Counted from the stretch's first letter, positions 35,044 through 46,472 are shown. The stretch is 64,000 nt of DNA from Roseovarius confluentis (GCF_002917925.1 NZ_PPFE01000001.1:434001-498000); one strand, 5' to 3'. Numbers and translations: made by a program. Notes: generated by a model from the letters alone, not told the origin.

Positions 35044-37743
35044 CTAGCTGCCGAACGACCACCAGCCCTTCCGCTTGGGCTTGTCCTCGGCCGGCTCCGG
35101 CGTAGCGGTTTCGGCCGTGTCGGTGGCCTCGGCGGCGACCGGCTCGGGCTTCTTGCGCGGAGCGCGTTTGCGGGCCGGTTTGGCCTCTGGCTCGGGTGCG
35201 GCTTCGGCGGACTCGGGTGCGGGCTCCGCCGCGGGTTCGGGCGCTGCCTCTGCGGCCGCCTCTGGCGCGGGCTCTTCCTTTTTCTTGCGCGAGCGCGGCT
35301 TGGGCTTCGGCTTCTCCGCAGGTTTGTCCTCCGGCGTGGCCTCGGCCGTCTCGGACGGGGTCTCGGCGGCTGCCTCTTCCTTGGGCGCGTCGTCGGTCTT
35401 TTTCTTGCGCGAGCGGCTGACGCGCTTGGGCTTGTCCTCTTTCGGCGCCTCTTCGGAGACGTTTTGGGACTCTGCTGCAACGGGTTCTGCCGGTGTGTCG
35501 TCCTTCGGCGTCTCGTTCTTTTGGTCGGACGGGCCGTCGCCGGAGGGCTGACCGTTCTCCTGCTGATCGCCGTTCTGGTTCTGGCCGTTCTCGCCATTCC
35601 CGGATTTCGAGCGCGAGCGGCGACGCCGGCGGCGGCGCTTTTTCTTGGGTTGGCCGTCGCCCCCGTCATTGCCGCCGTTGTTGCCCCCGTCATTGCCCTC
35701 GTTCTCGGGCGCGGGCGGGGCCTCGGCGGGATCGGGTGTCTCGGCGTCGGCAGCGTCGTCGATATCGTCCATCAGCGAGCTGTCGACCGACACCACGGCG
35801 GCGGAGGTCTGTTTCACAACGCGGGAGGCTGTCTTGAACTTTTCGAGCGTGAAGTCGGGGCTGACCAGCGTCGGGTCACCCTCGATCCGCACCGACAGGC
35901 CGTAGCGGCCCTCGATCTGTGCGACGTGCTCGCGTTTCTGGTTGATCAGGAAGTTGGCGATGGCCACGGGGCATTTCACCAGCACCTCGCGGGAGCGTCC
36001 GCGGGTGCCTTCCTCTTCGATCTGGCGCAGGATGGAGAGCGCCATGCTGTCGTCCGAGCGGATCAGGCCGGTGCCGTGGCAGGAGGGGCACGGCTGGGTC
36101 GTGGCCTCGAGCATGCCGGGGCGCAGGCGCTGGCGCGACATTTCCATCAGGCCGAAGCCCGAGATGCGGCCCACCTGGATGCGGGCGCGGTCGGTCTTGA
36201 GCCGGTCCTTCATGCGCTTCTCGACGGCGGCGTTGTTCTTGCGCTCGTCCATGTCGATGAAGTCGATCACGATCAGACCCGCAAGGTCGCGCAGGCGCAG
36301 CTGGCGGGCGACTTCGTCGGCGGCCTCCAGGTTGGTCTTGAGCGCGGTGTCCTCGATCGAGCCTTCCTTGGTGGCGCGGCCGGAGTTGACGTCGATGGCC
36401 ACCAGCGCCTCGGTCACGCCGATCACGATGTAGCCGCCGGATTTGAGCTGGACCGTGGGGTTGAACATGCCCGCGAGGTACGATTCCACCTGGTAGCGCG
36501 CGAAGAGCGGCAGGGTATCGGTGTACTGCTTCACGTTCTTGGCGTGGGACGGCATGATCATCTTCATGAAGTCCTTGGCGATGCGGTAGCCGCGATCGCC
36601 CTCGACATGGACCTCATCGATCTCGCGATTGTAGAGGTCGCGGATCGAGCGTTTGATCAGGTCGCCCTCTTCGTAGATCTTGGCCGGCGCAATGGATTTC
36701 AGCGTCAGTTCGCGGATCTGCTCCCACAGGCGTTGCAGGTACTCGTAGTCGCGCTTGATCTCGGACTTGGTGCGCTTGGCGCCCGCCGTGCGCACGATCA
36801 GGCCCGCGCCCTGGGGCACGTCGATCTCGTTGGCGATCTCTTTCAGTTTCTTGCGGTCCGTGGCGTTGGTGATCTTGCGGCTGATGCCGCCGCCACGGGC
36901 GGTGTTGGGCATCAACACGCAGTAGCGGCCGGCGAGCGAGAGATACGTGGTCAGCGCCGCGCCCTTGTTGCCGCGCTCTTCCTTGACGACCTGCACCAGC
37001 AGGATCTGGCGGACCTTGATGACTTCCTGGATCTTGTAGCGGCGCGGGCGCGGTTTGCGCGGCGGGCGGATATCCTCGTGGTCGTCGTCATCGGCGACCG
37101 ACTCGATGGACTCGTCCTTGGAGGACGCATCGGAGCGTTTGGACGTGTCGTCGTCATCCTCGCCGTGGTCGTCAGCGTCGTCCTTGCCCTCGTCCGCCTC
37201 TTTCGTGGCGGCCTCGGTGGTGTCGTCGTCCTGCGGTTCCTCGACCGGGGTTTCGGCCACGGTTTCCATCGGCGACAGACCTTCGTCGTCATTCGCCGCC
37301 TCGTCGTCAAGGTCGATGGTTTCCATGCCGTCGATATCCGACTTGGCGACGGAATCGCCGTTGTCGGCCTCGGCCGCCTTGGACGAGCGCCGCCGGCGGC
37401 TGCGCTTGGGCTTGGGTTTGTCCTCTTCCTCGTCACGCGCCTTCATCGCCTCGGCATAGGCGCGCTCCTCTTCCAGCAGCGCCTCGCGGTCGGCCACGGG
37501 GATCTGGTAGTAATCGGGGTGGATCTCCGAAAAGGCGAGGAAACCGTGGCGGTTGCCACCGTAATCGACGAAGGCCGCCTGAAGCGACGGTTCGACCCTT
37601 GTGACCTTTGCGAGATAGATGTTGCCAGCTAGCTGGCGCTTGTTTTCCGATTCAAAGTCGAATTCCTCGACCTTGTTTCCGTCAACCACCACGACGCGGG
37701 TTTCCTCCGCGTGGGTGGCATCGATAAGCATTTTCTTGGCCAT
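35044..37743 (-). CDS. rne: Ribonuclease E/G
   Basis: An 899-residue essential endoribonuclease of RNA decay and rRNA maturation. The start is the ATG at 37743 (MAKKMLIDATHAEETRVVVV). The S1 domain is split by a long acidic and Ser-rich insertion (about residues 85-215, with PKPKRSRRRRSS then runs of D and E), a trait of alphaproteobacterial RNase E. The catalytic core has AIDVNSGRAT near 451 and IDFIDMDERKN near 492; the Zn-link is CPSCHGTG near 555. The last 270 residues are a low-complexity scaffold of basic blocks (KKKRRRRRRRSRS, SRKKK) and Ala/Pro/Glu runs that should bind RNA and degradosome partners, ending KRKGWWSFGS. Confidence 0.96.
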   Translation of the reverse strand: MAKKMLIDATHAEETRVVVVDGNKVEEFDFESENKRQLAGNIYLAKVTRVEPSLQAAFVDYGGNRHGFLAFSEIHPDYYQIPVADREALLEEERAYAEAMKARDEEEDKPKPKRSRRRRSSKAAEADNGDSVAKSDIDGMETIDLDDEAANDDEGLSPMETVAETPVEEPQDDDTTEAATKEADEGKDDADDHGEDDDDTSKRSDASSKDESIESVADDDDHEDIRPPRKPRPRRYKIQEVIKVRQILLVQVVKEERGNKGAALTTYLSLAGRYCVLMPNTARGGGISRKITNATDRKKLKEIANEIDVPQGAGLIVRTAGAKRTKSEIKRDYEYLQRLWEQIRELTLKSIAPAKIYEEGDLIKRSIRDLYNREIDEVHVEGDRGYRIAKDFMKMIMPSHAKNVKQYTDTLPLFARYQVESYLAGMFNPTVQLKSGGYIVIGVTEALVAIDVNSGRATKEGSIEDTALKTNLEAADEVARQLRLRDLAGLIVIDFIDMDERKNNAAVEKRMKDRLKTDRARIQVGRISGFGLMEMSRQRLRPGMLEATTQPCPSCHGTGLIRSDDSMALSILRQIEEEGTRGRSREVLVKCPVAIANFLINQKREHVAQIEGRYGLSVRIEGDPTLVSPDFTLEKFKTASRVVKQTSAAVVSVDSSLMDDIDDAADAETPDPAEAPPAPENEGNDGGNNGGNDGGDGQPKKKRRRRRRRSRSKSGNGENGQNQNGDQQENGQPSGDGPSDQKNETPKDDTPAEPVAAESQNVSEEAPKEDKPKRVSRSRKKKTDDAPKEEAAAETPSETAEATPEDKPAEKPKPKPRSRKKKEEPAPEAAAEAAPEPAAEPAPESAEAAPEPEAKPARKRAPRKKPEPVAAEATDTAETATPEPAEDKPKRKGWWSFGS

Positions 37744-38175
37744 GTATGTCCGTTGCACGACAAAGGCCGCCAGCCCCCGGGGGGAGCGAGCGTGCGTTGG
37801 TCGTGTCTTTTTCGAGCGATATGCAACGCGCGGAAGGCCCGACCGGATCGGGTCTTGCACTGGAACGTCGATGTTCTCGCGCGCGTCATCGCGGTTCTTC
37901 TCCAGGGCTGCGGGACCTCGGCCCCCTGCCCCCGTTCATGTGCCGCATCATCCCTTGGGATGTGCCGGCGTCTCGTGGTCCCTCGGGGGACCCAATCGGT
38001 TGCCTCACCACCCGTTCCTGGGCCTGAAGCAGCGAAACTCTGAAATGGTCCACAATTGGTGGAGCATATCTCCTAATTAAGGGCGGAAGACGGTAAAAGA
38101 CAATGGGTAATCGTGCCTGCGTTGCAATTCGGGCCGGCGCTACGGCGCGCGGGAGGAAAGCATCCACAGGAAAAC
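37744..38175. other. Long leader region of rne
   Basis: About 430 bases without a gene between the rne start and the end of the SDR terminator. Since rne is known in other bacteria to control itself through a structured 5' leader, a long leader would fit, but I could not place a promoter. Confidence 0.45.
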
Positions 38176-38209
38176 ACCACCCACGCGGCGCACGGGGCGC
38201 GTGGGTGGT
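38176..38209 (-). terminator. Terminator after the SDR gene
   Basis: ACCACCCACGCG and CGCGTGGGTGGT form a 12-bp perfect stem with a ten-base loop, followed on the minus strand by GTTTTCC, seven bases after the SDR stop. Confidence 0.8.
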
Positions 38210-38215
38210 AGCCGG

Positions 38216-38971
38216 TCAGGCAGCGAAGTTCGGCTGACCGTTCGAGGCCGAGAGCCCGCCATCCACGGGCAGCACCACGCCGTTCACGAACCGCGCATCA
38301 TGCGAGGCCAGAAAGGCGATGACGCTTGCGACATCTTCGGGTTCGGCGGCGCGGCCCATCGGGATGCGGTCCTTGAAGCGCGCCATGAGACTCTCGTCGT
38401 CGCGGATGCCCGAGGACATGTCCGTGCGGGTCAGCGACGGGGCCACGGCGTTGACGCGGATGTCCGGCGCGAGGTCCAGAGCCATGGCGCGGGTCATGTT
38501 GCTGACCGCGCCCTTGGAGGCGTTGTAGCCGAACATCGTCCAGTCGCCGCCAAGGCCGGACACCGAGGATGTGTTGACGATGCACGCGCCATCGGCCTTT
38601 TTCAGTTCCGGCAGAGCCGCGGTCACACAGTTGAAGACGCCGCCGGCATTGATGTTCATCTGGGCGTTGAAATCCTCGAAGCTGAGGTCGCCGGGCGCCC
38701 CGCCACGCGCGATGCCGGCGTTGTTGACGACGCAGGTGAGGCCGCCGAAGCTTTCGACGGCTTCGGTGACCAGCCGCTCGGCATCATCGGGTTTGGAGAC
38801 GTCGCCGTCGACGACCCGGACGCCCATTTCCGGCAGTTCGGCCGCGACGGCGTCAAGCTTGTCTCGGGTGCGGCCGTTCAGGACGACATTCCAGCCGTCA
38901 TCGGCAAAGCGTTTGGCGGTGGCGGCGCCGATGCCCGAGCCGGCGCCGGTGATGATTGCTGTACGGGTCAT
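38216..38971 (-). CDS. SDR family oxidoreductase
   Basis: A 251-residue classical short-chain dehydrogenase. TGAGSGIG near residue 8 is the dinucleotide glycine motif, NNAGIA the structural NAG, and the catalytic Ser and Y-x3-K are in TSSVSGLGGD and YNASKG. The arginine after the second strand (LNGRTRDK) favours NADP(H). PVDGGLSASNGQ near the end is typical. AAAGGAG lies upstream of the start. Substrate unknown; it is encoded just downstream of dctD on the same strand with a 59-base gap. Confidence 0.9.
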   Translation of the reverse strand: MTRTAIITGAGSGIGAATAKRFADDGWNVVLNGRTRDKLDAVAAELPEMGVRVVDGDVSKPDDAERLVTEAVESFGGLTCVVNNAGIARGGAPGDLSFEDFNAQMNINAGGVFNCVTAALPELKKADGACIVNTSSVSGLGGDWTMFGYNASKGAVSNMTRAMALDLAPDIRVNAVAPSLTRTDMSSGIRDDESLMARFKDRIPMGRAAEPEDVASVIAFLASHDARFVNGVVLPVDGGLSASNGQPNFAA

Positions 38972-39030
38972 GCTGCTCTCCTTTGTGTGTCGCAGGAGAA
39001 ACGCGCAGACTTTGACCCGGTTCCAGCCGG

Positions 39031-40365
<1,335 letters not shown>

Positions 40366-40371
40366 GTCCTT

Positions 40372-42147
40372 TTACTCCGCTGCTCTTGTCGCGTCCGGTT
40401 GGGCGTCTTCGGTCAATATGGGCAGCTGCATTTCGAATACAGCCCCCCCGTTGGCGGCGTTGCGCGCCGTCAGACGGCCGCCGAGGTCGTTAACGATACC
40501 CGAGGAAATGGCAAGTCCCAAGCCGACACCGTCGCCGGGCTGCTTGGTGGTATAGAAAGGCTCGAACAGGTTGTCGATATCGGCGATGCCCGAGCCGTTG
40601 TCGCGCACGGTGAGAACGGCCGTCTCGCCCGCGGCCAGAAGTATGTCGATACGCGCCTCGGCCTCATTTTGCGTGGCGTCCATGGCGTTGCGCAGAAGGT
40701 TGATGATGACCTGTTCGATGCGCACCCGGTCGCCCATGACCCAGACCGCATCCTCGGGCAAGGTGCGGGTGATGTCGACCTTCCGCTCGCGCAGCTGTGG
40801 TTCCATCAACGCGAGCGCCGAATAGATCGCATCGCCCATGTTTACAGGCTGAAAGCGGTTGCCGTCCTGGCGCGCGTAGGATTTCAGCTGCTTGGTGATC
40901 GCGCCCATCCGCTCGATCAGGTCGTCGATGCGCTGGAACGAGCTGACGGCCTCGTCGGGGCGGTTGCGCGACAGCAGAAGACGGGCGCCGGCAAGGTAGG
41001 TTTTCATCGCCGCCAAGGGCTGGTTCAGCTCGTGGCTGACGGCCGCCGACATCTCGCCCAGGACGGCCAGCTTGGAGCTTTGCTGGAGCGTCTGTTCGGC
41101 CACCGCGAGGTTCTCTTGCACCCTTTGGCGTTCGGCGATTTCCCGCTGCAGGCGCGCGTTCAATGCGCGAAGCTCCGCCGACTCGCGCTGGAAGAGGGAG
41201 GCCCGCGCCGCCGTCTTGCGATTGAGGAAATAGAAGGCCAGCGCCAGCAGGATGGCGAAGATCATGATTTCCAGCGCCAAGACGCCGTTCACCTTGTCGC
41301 GCACCGAGGCGTAGGTGGTGAAGGACGCGATGCGCCAGCCGCGGAAGGCCACCCTGCCCTGCACCCGCATCACCGCCTCGCCTTCGACATAGGCGTCGGG
41401 CGGCAGGCTGGACCAGTCGGTGGTGGCCTGGATGGCCCGGAAGATGGCGGAACTGGGCGGTTCACGGGTGAGCGCGGCCTCCTCGGTCAGGCCGCGCCAG
41501 CGCGGCTCTGTCGCCAGGATGATGCGGCCCTGCGAGTCGGTGACCAGCACGGCGTCGGAAATGCCGGCCCAGGCGCGTTCGAATTTCTGCAGGTTGATCT
41601 CGACGACGATCATGCCGGCCAGCGTCTGGTTGCTGTCCACGCGGCGCGAATAGAAGAAGCGGAAGGCGCCGGTTTCGTCCTGCACGATGGTGAAGACGTT
41701 ATCGCGGCTGCGCAGCGTGTCGACGAAATACGGCGCGTCGCGGGCGGTCTGTCCGATGCGGGCACGGTCGGTGGCGGCCACGACCCGGCCGTCGGCGTCC
41801 AGAAGCGTGAGCGAGGCAGCCTCGATCTCTTCGTTGAAGGTGATAAGGCGTTGGGAAGACTGGGTGAAATTACCCGCGTCAAGCGCGCTGATCAGCGCGG
41901 GGTCGCGCGCCAGAAGCTGTGGCACGATGGCGTTCTGGCGCAGTTCGGACAGCAGGTTGCCGGAATAGAGCGCCAAGCGCAGTTCGGCCCGGTTGCGGGT
42001 GTTTTCGGTAAAGCGGTCGGTCAGAAGGCTGTTGGTGACGGCGACGACCCCGATGGCCAGCGCCACCAGCGTCAAAAGCGCCAGCCGCGCCCGCCAGCCC
42101 AGCGTGCGCCCGTTCCTGTCCTCGCTTGAGAAGAACCCCCTGGCCAT
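40372..42147 (-). CDS. dctB: DctB-like sensor histidine kinase
   Basis: A 591-residue membrane kinase. A first membrane helix (ALLTLVALAIGVVAVTNSLL), a periplasmic sensor of Cache/PDC type (about 50-285, with VVAATDRARIGQTARDAPYF typical of DctB), a second helix (GVLALEIMIFAILLALAFYFL), a coiled coil, then the kinase: the H-box LGEMSAAVSHELNQPLAAMK near 372, N-box NLLRNAMDAT and GVGLGLAIS. It would sense C4-dicarboxylates and phosphorylate the DctD encoded just downstream. Confidence 0.92.
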   Translation of the reverse strand: MARGFFSSEDRNGRTLGWRARLALLTLVALAIGVVAVTNSLLTDRFTENTRNRAELRLALYSGNLLSELRQNAIVPQLLARDPALISALDAGNFTQSSQRLITFNEEIEAASLTLLDADGRVVAATDRARIGQTARDAPYFVDTLRSRDNVFTIVQDETGAFRFFYSRRVDSNQTLAGMIVVEINLQKFERAWAGISDAVLVTDSQGRIILATEPRWRGLTEEAALTREPPSSAIFRAIQATTDWSSLPPDAYVEGEAVMRVQGRVAFRGWRIASFTTYASVRDKVNGVLALEIMIFAILLALAFYFLNRKTAARASLFQRESAELRALNARLQREIAERQRVQENLAVAEQTLQQSSKLAVLGEMSAAVSHELNQPLAAMKTYLAGARLLLSRNRPDEAVSSFQRIDDLIERMGAITKQLKSYARQDGNRFQPVNMGDAIYSALALMEPQLRERKVDITRTLPEDAVWVMGDRVRIEQVIINLLRNAMDATQNEAEARIDILLAAGETAVLTVRDNGSGIADIDNLFEPFYTTKQPGDGVGLGLAISSGIVNDLGGRLTARNAANGGAVFEMQLPILTEDAQPDATRAAE

Positions 42148-42197
42148 GCTTCAGATTACGCCGTCGCCGGGGGCGGAACAAGAGCCGCCCATAGTGG

Positions 42198-42217
42198 CTC
42201 CCGGCGGTTTGCCGCCG
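42198..42217 (-). terminator. Hairpin after purQ
   Basis: CCCGGCGG-tttg-CCGCCGGG is a perfect 8-bp stem ten bases after the purQ stop. There is no T-run after it, so termination strength is uncertain. Confidence 0.5.
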
Positions 42218-42226
42218 GGGCGCGGA

Positions 42227-42895
42227 TCAGGCGGTTTCCAGGCTGCCGACAAGGCTGGTGAAGAGCGTCGCGCCTTCGGTGTTGCCGTGGGTTTCCTCGG
42301 CCATGCGCTCGGGGTGGGGCATCATGCCCAGCACGCGGCGGTTTTCCGACAGGATGCCGGCGATGTCCTGCTGCGAGCCGTTCGGGTTTTCCACGTAGCG
42401 GAAGGCGACCCGGTCTTCGTCATTGAGCCGCGCAAGCGTGTCGTCATCGGCGTAGTAGTTGCCGTCGTGATGCGCGATGGGAATCGTGATCGTGGTGCCC
42501 GCATTGTATCCCGACGTGTAGGCGGAATTCGAGGTTTCCACTTTCAGATCAAGGGCTTTGCAGACATACTTCAGGCCCGAGTTACGCAGCAGCACGCCCG
42601 GCAGAAGGCCGGTTTCCGTAAGCACCTGGAAGCCGTTGCAGATGCCCAGCACGTAACCGCCCTTGTCCGCGTGAGCCTTGACCGACTGGCAGATGGGCGA
42701 GTTGGCGGCAATCGCGCCGCAGCGCAGGTAGTCGCCGAAGGAAAAGCCGCCCGGTACGCCGATCACGTCGACCCCGGCCGGCATCTCGGTGTCCTTGTGC
42801 CAGACCATCGAGACCTTTGCGCCCACGTTCTCGAACGCGACCTTCATGTCACGGTCGCAGTTGGAGCCGGGAAAGACGATGACGGCGGCGTGCAT
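42227..42895 (-). CDS. purQ: Phosphoribosylformylglycinamidine synthase, glutaminase subunit
   Basis: A 222-residue class I glutamine amidotransferase: [13 protein letters not shown] at the start, [13 protein letters not shown], the nucleophile cysteine in [13 protein letters not shown] (near 86) and the His-Glu of MMPHPERM. It supplies ammonia to PurL in purine synthesis. Its start overlaps the purS stop by one base (TGATG). purL is not in the window. Confidence 0.96.
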   Translation of the reverse strand: MHAAVIVFPGSNCDRDMKVAFENVGAKVSMVWHKDTEMPAGVDVIGVPGGFSFGDYLRCGAIAANSPICQSVKAHADKGGYVLGICNGFQVLTETGLLPGVLLRNSGLKYVCKALDLKVETSNSAYTSGYNAGTTITIPIAHHDGNYYADDDTLARLNDEDRVAFRYVENPNGSQQDIAGILSENRRVLGMMPHPERMAEETHGNTEGATLFTSLVGSLETA

Positions 42896-43134
42896 CAGGC
42901 GATCTCCACCGAATAGGATTCGATCACGGTGTTCGCCAGCAGCTTTTCGCACATGGCCGTGACGGTCTCCTTGGCCTTGCCCGGATCGGTCTCGGTCAGG
43001 TCCAGCTCGATGATCTTCCCCTGGCGCACGCCCTCGACCCCGTCGAAGCCCAGCGACCCCAGCGCGTGACGCACGGCCTCGCCCTGCGGGTCGAGCACCC
43101 CGTTTTTCAGCATGACGTGTACGCGTGCTTTCAT
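42895..43134 (-). CDS. purS: Phosphoribosylformylglycinamidine synthase subunit PurS
   Basis: A 79-residue protein of the small-subunit FGAM synthase: [18 protein letters not shown] at the start, with [13 protein letters not shown] in the middle. It bridges PurQ and small PurL. It lies 13 bases after purC and overlaps purQ. Confidence 0.96.
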   Translation of the reverse strand: MKARVHVMLKNGVLDPQGEAVRHALGSLGFDGVEGVRQGKIIELDLTETDPGKAKETVTAMCEKLLANTVIESYSVEIA

Positions 43135-43147
43135 GTGATCGGATCCC

Positions 43148-43909
43148 CTAGTTGATCAGCGTCGGTTTGGTCACCGGTGGGTTGGTTTTGGGCATGACGC
43201 CCAGGCGCTTGGCGACCTCGGTATAGGCGTCGGTGAGGCTGCCAAGGTCGCGGCGGAACACGTCCTTGTCGAGCTTCTGGCCGGTTTCGATGTCCCACAG
43301 GCGGCAGCTGTCGGGCGAGATCTCGTCGGCCACGATCAGGCGCATGAAATCACCGTCATAGACGCGGCCGATCTCGATCTTGAAATCCACCAGCTTGATG
43401 CCGACGCCGTACATGACCCCGGCGAGGAAGTCGTTGACGCGCAGGGCGAGCGACAGGATGTCGTCCATGTCCTGCTGCGTGGCCCAGCCGAAGGCGGCGA
43501 TATGCTCCTCGGTGACCAGCGGATCGCCCAGGGCGTCGTCCTTCAGGCAGTATTCCACGATCGGGCGCGGCAATTGCGTGCCCTCGTCCATGCCCAGCCG
43601 CTTGGCCATCGACCCGGCGGCATAGTTGCGCACGATCACTTCTAGCGGAATGATCTCGCAGGCGCGGACAAGCTGTTCGCGCATGTTGATCCGCTTCATG
43701 AAGTGGTTGGGGATGCCGACATTCGTGAGGCCCGTCATGAAGTATTCGCTGAGCATGTTGTTCAGCACGCCCTTGCCTTCGATGACGTCCTTCTTTTCCG
43801 CGTTGAAAGCGGTGGCGTCGTCCTTGAAATACTGCACGATGGTGCCCGGTTCGGGGCCCTCGAACAGGGTTTTCGCCTTGCCTTCGTAGATTTTCTTGCG
43901 CCGCGCCAT
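43148..43909 (-). CDS. purC: SAICAR synthetase
   Basis: A 253-residue enzyme that joins CAIR and aspartate in purine synthesis. [18 protein letters not shown] at the N-terminus is the nucleotide-binding region; [12 protein letters not shown], and the C-terminal [15 protein letters not shown] and [16 protein letters not shown] are diagnostic. First gene of purC-purS-purQ on this strand. Confidence 0.97.
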   Translation of the reverse strand: MARRKKIYEGKAKTLFEGPEPGTIVQYFKDDATAFNAEKKDVIEGKGVLNNMLSEYFMTGLTNVGIPNHFMKRINMREQLVRACEIIPLEVIVRNYAAGSMAKRLGMDEGTQLPRPIVEYCLKDDALGDPLVTEEHIAAFGWATQQDMDDILSLALRVNDFLAGVMYGVGIKLVDFKIEIGRVYDGDFMRLIVADEISPDSCRLWDIETGQKLDKDVFRRDLGSLTDAYTEVAKRLGVMPKTNPPVTKPTLIN

Positions 43910-44068
43910 GGGCTCTCTTTCATCTGGGGCCGCGGTAAGGGACTCGCGGCGTGTGGCGTTCTCATAGTCTATGCGGCGAAATGGGGCAAGGCGGCCTTAT
44001 GGACTTGCGTCCTCGCGGGCTTGCGGCCATATCTGGGAAGACCGAAATACCTGCCCGGGGAGAGCCTG

Positions 44069-44383
44069 ATGAGCACCTTCGACGATCGTGAAACCGCATT
44101 TGAGAACAAGTATGCCCACGACGAGGAAATGAAATTCAAGGCCGAGGCGCGGCGCAACAAGCTGTTGGGCCTGTGGGCGGCGGAGATCCTGGGCAAGACC
44201 GGTGAAGATGCGGACGCCTATGCGAAAGAGGTCGTGCTGTCGGATTTCGAGGAAGCCGGGCACGAGGACGTGGTGCGCAAGGTCGCGGGCGACCTGGGCG
44301 ACATGGCGGACGCGGACACGATCCGCTCGAAGATGGACGAGTTGCTGCGCGTGGCGCAGGAACAGCTGATGAAGGAAACTTGA
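44069..44383 (+). CDS. DUF1476 / F1-ATPase inhibitor zeta subunit
   Basis: A 104-residue protein: STFDDRETAFENKYAHDEE at the N-terminus and KAEARRNKLLGLWAAE next, as in the alphaproteobacterial zeta subunit that blocks ATP hydrolysis by the F1 motor. The rest is a four-helix bundle. It is preceded by a GGGGAGAG ribosome site. Inhibitor action is known in Paracoccus; other members of DUF1476 act weakly. Confidence 0.93.
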   Translation: MSTFDDRETAFENKYAHDEEMKFKAEARRNKLLGLWAAEILGKTGEDADAYAKEVVLSDFEEAGHEDVVRKVAGDLGDMADADTIRSKMDELLRVAQEQLMKET

Positions 44384-44414
44384 GGGCGCGTGGGTTTTCA
44401 CCCACCCTACAGGT

Positions 44415-44440
44415 CCGCGGGGGCGATTTGCCCCCGGTAA
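44415..44440 (+). terminator. Hairpin after the DUF1476 gene
   Basis: CGGGGGC-gattt-GCCCCCG forms a 7-bp stem, about 35 bases after the stop, followed by a weak T-rich stretch. Likely a terminator, though the tail is poor. Confidence 0.5.
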
Positions 44441-44526
44441 TCTTTCGACAATTTGATCTGTTAAGCCGCCGGTAACGCCGTGCCTCTAGCCTTGGGCCGA
44501 TATGGTCTAGGGAAGGACGGTGCTGC

Positions 44527-46440
44527 ATGTCATCACGGGTGTTGCGCGTCGCGTGGCCGGGCGCGGCGGGCTGGGTGCGTCTTGCCCTGCCGTTATGTTT
44601 TGGCTTGGTTTGCATCTGGGTCCTGATGCGGCAGGTCGACGAGGGCGCTTTTGCCGGGTTGGGCGAGGTCATGGCGCAGCTGTCGGCCTGGCAATGGGCG
44701 GGCGCGGTACTGGCCACTGCCGTCAGCTTTGCCGCGCTGGGCCAGTATGACGTGATCCTGCACAAGCACCTGCGCACCGATATCCCCGCGCGACAGGCGC
44801 GGCTGAGCGGAGCGGCGGCCATCGCGATCGGGCAGACCGTGGGGATGGGCGTGATCTCGGGCGCGCTGGTGCGCTGGCGTTTGCTGCCGGGACTGAGCCT
44901 CGTGCAGGCTTTGAAACTGGCCACCGGCGTGGTGGTGACCTTCCTGATCGGGCTGAGTTTCGCGCTGGGCCTTGCCACGCTGCTGTCGCCGTCGGACCTG
45001 CTGCCGGCCGTCCTGCCCCTGTTCCTGCTTTTGCTGTTTGGTGTCAGCGCGATACTCGTATTTCTTCACCCCCGCATCCACCTGCGGGCCCTCACCTTGC
45101 GGATGCCGAGCCTTTGTGCGCTGGGAGCCATCGCGGGGCTGACGCTGATCGACACGGTTTTTGCAGGGATCGCGCTGTGGTGCCTGCTGCCCGAGACGGT
45201 CGCGATGTCTGCGGGCGCGCTCGTGCCGGTTTACATGATCGCGCTTGGCGCGGCGCTTCTTAGCGGGACGCCGGGCGGGCTGGGGTCGTTCGAGCTGGTG
45301 CTGGTCGCCTTGTTGCCGCAGGTGCCCGATACCGAGCTTTTATGCGCCATCGTGGGGTTCCGGCTGGTCTATTACGCCCTGCCCGCGGTGCTGGCCGGGA
45401 TCTTGCTGATCCGTCCCCTGCCCGACGGCCTGCGCCCCGGCACGATCAAGCGGCCACTGCATGAAAGCGACCTTGCCGGGCCGGCGCAGGCCGAAGCCGG
45501 ATTGTGCCGCCAGAGCGGCGCGGAAGTGCTGGTGCTGGGCACGCTGCGCCTGCCGGTGATCCGGCCCGGGCAGACGCTGTGCATGTTGTTCGGACCACTG
45601 TCCGCGCCCGGCGCGGCGGGGCCGCGCAATGCGCTGGCGCTGATGCAGGGCCATGCCACGCGCGAATCGCTGATCCCGCTGGTCTACAAGGCCGATGCGC
45701 GGCTCGCCGCGACCGCGCGACGGCAGTGCTGGCATGCGCTGCACGTGGCCGACGACATGGTCCTGCACCCTGCCGATTTCAGCACCGAGGGCAGCGCCTT
45801 TCGCCAGCTCAGGCGCAAGCTGCGCCGCGCTGCGCAGTCCGGCGTGACGGTGGCACGGGAAACAATCCTGCCCTGGGGCGCTCTGCGTGACATAGATGCC
45901 GCGTGGCAGGCTCGGCAAGGCACGGCGCGGGGCATGACCATGGGCCGGTTCTGCCCGGGGTACCTGAGCCATCAGGCGGTGTTTCTGGCCCGCCTCGACG
46001 ACCGTGTCGTCGGGTTCGCCAGTTTTCACATCGGGCGGCGCGACTGGTGTCTGGACCTGATGCGGGCGGGCGATGGCGCACCGGAAGGAACGATGCATGC
46101 CCTGGTCGCCACGGCCGTGGCCGAGGCCCGACAGGCGGGGATCGCTCAGTTGTCGCTGGCCGCCCTGCCCCCGGCGCACGGCCCGCTGGCACAGCTGGCG
46201 GAGCGCTTCGCGCCCGCGTCGGGCCTGGCGCAATTCAAGAGCAGCTTTGCCGCCCGGCGCGTGCCCCGCTATGCGCTGGCCCGAAGCCGGATCGGGCTGT
46301 GGCTGGGCCTGCTGGACCTGTGGCTGGCGATCCGCCGCCCCGCCGCACGCGCAGGTGAGCGCGGTGCCACGGCGGCGGATGATACCCCGGTTCAGGAAGA
46401 TGATGACGATTATGGGTTTGCGCGCGCGCGGAATGTATGA
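44527..46440 (+). CDS. MprF/LpiA-like lipid aminoacyl-transferase with flippase region
   Basis: A 637-residue membrane protein. The first 300 residues hold about eight hydrophobic segments, as in the flippase region of lysyl-phosphatidylglycerol synthases (VLATAVSFAALGQYDVILHK, then AIGQTVGMGVISGALVRWR and GTPGGLGSFELVLVALLP are the family's landmarks). The C-terminal 310 residues form the soluble DUF2156 part, a double GNAT-like fold (RESLIPLVYKADA, FSTEGSAFRQLRRKLRRAA). It would add an amino acid to a phospholipid, lowering surface charge and giving resistance to cationic peptides; some relatives make ornithine or other lipids, so the amino acid is uncertain. Its stop overlaps the frame of bmt. 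Confidence 0.88.
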   Translation: MSSRVLRVAWPGAAGWVRLALPLCFGLVCIWVLMRQVDEGAFAGLGEVMAQLSAWQWAGAVLATAVSFAALGQYDVILHKHLRTDIPARQARLSGAAAIAIGQTVGMGVISGALVRWRLLPGLSLVQALKLATGVVVTFLIGLSFALGLATLLSPSDLLPAVLPLFLLLLFGVSAILVFLHPRIHLRALTLRMPSLCALGAIAGLTLIDTVFAGIALWCLLPETVAMSAGALVPVYMIALGAALLSGTPGGLGSFELVLVALLPQVPDTELLCAIVGFRLVYYALPAVLAGILLIRPLPDGLRPGTIKRPLHESDLAGPAQAEAGLCRQSGAEVLVLGTLRLPVIRPGQTLCMLFGPLSAPGAAGPRNALALMQGHATRESLIPLVYKADARLAATARRQCWHALHVADDMVLHPADFSTEGSAFRQLRRKLRRAAQSGVTVARETILPWGALRDIDAAWQARQGTARGMTMGRFCPGYLSHQAVFLARLDDRVVGFASFHIGRRDWCLDLMRAGDGAPEGTMHALVATAVAEARQAGIAQLSLAALPPAHGPLAQLAERFAPASGLAQFKSSFAARRVPRYALARSRIGLWLGLLDLWLAIRRPAARAGERGATAADDTPVQEDDDDYGFARARNV

Positions 46441-46472
46441 GATTTCCTGACCAACATCGCAAAGGGCTGCGC

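Noticed and set aside
34951..37632. An 893-codon plus-strand frame opposite rne
   Set aside because: Antisense of the charged low-complexity regions of RNase E; no domain, no ribosome site.
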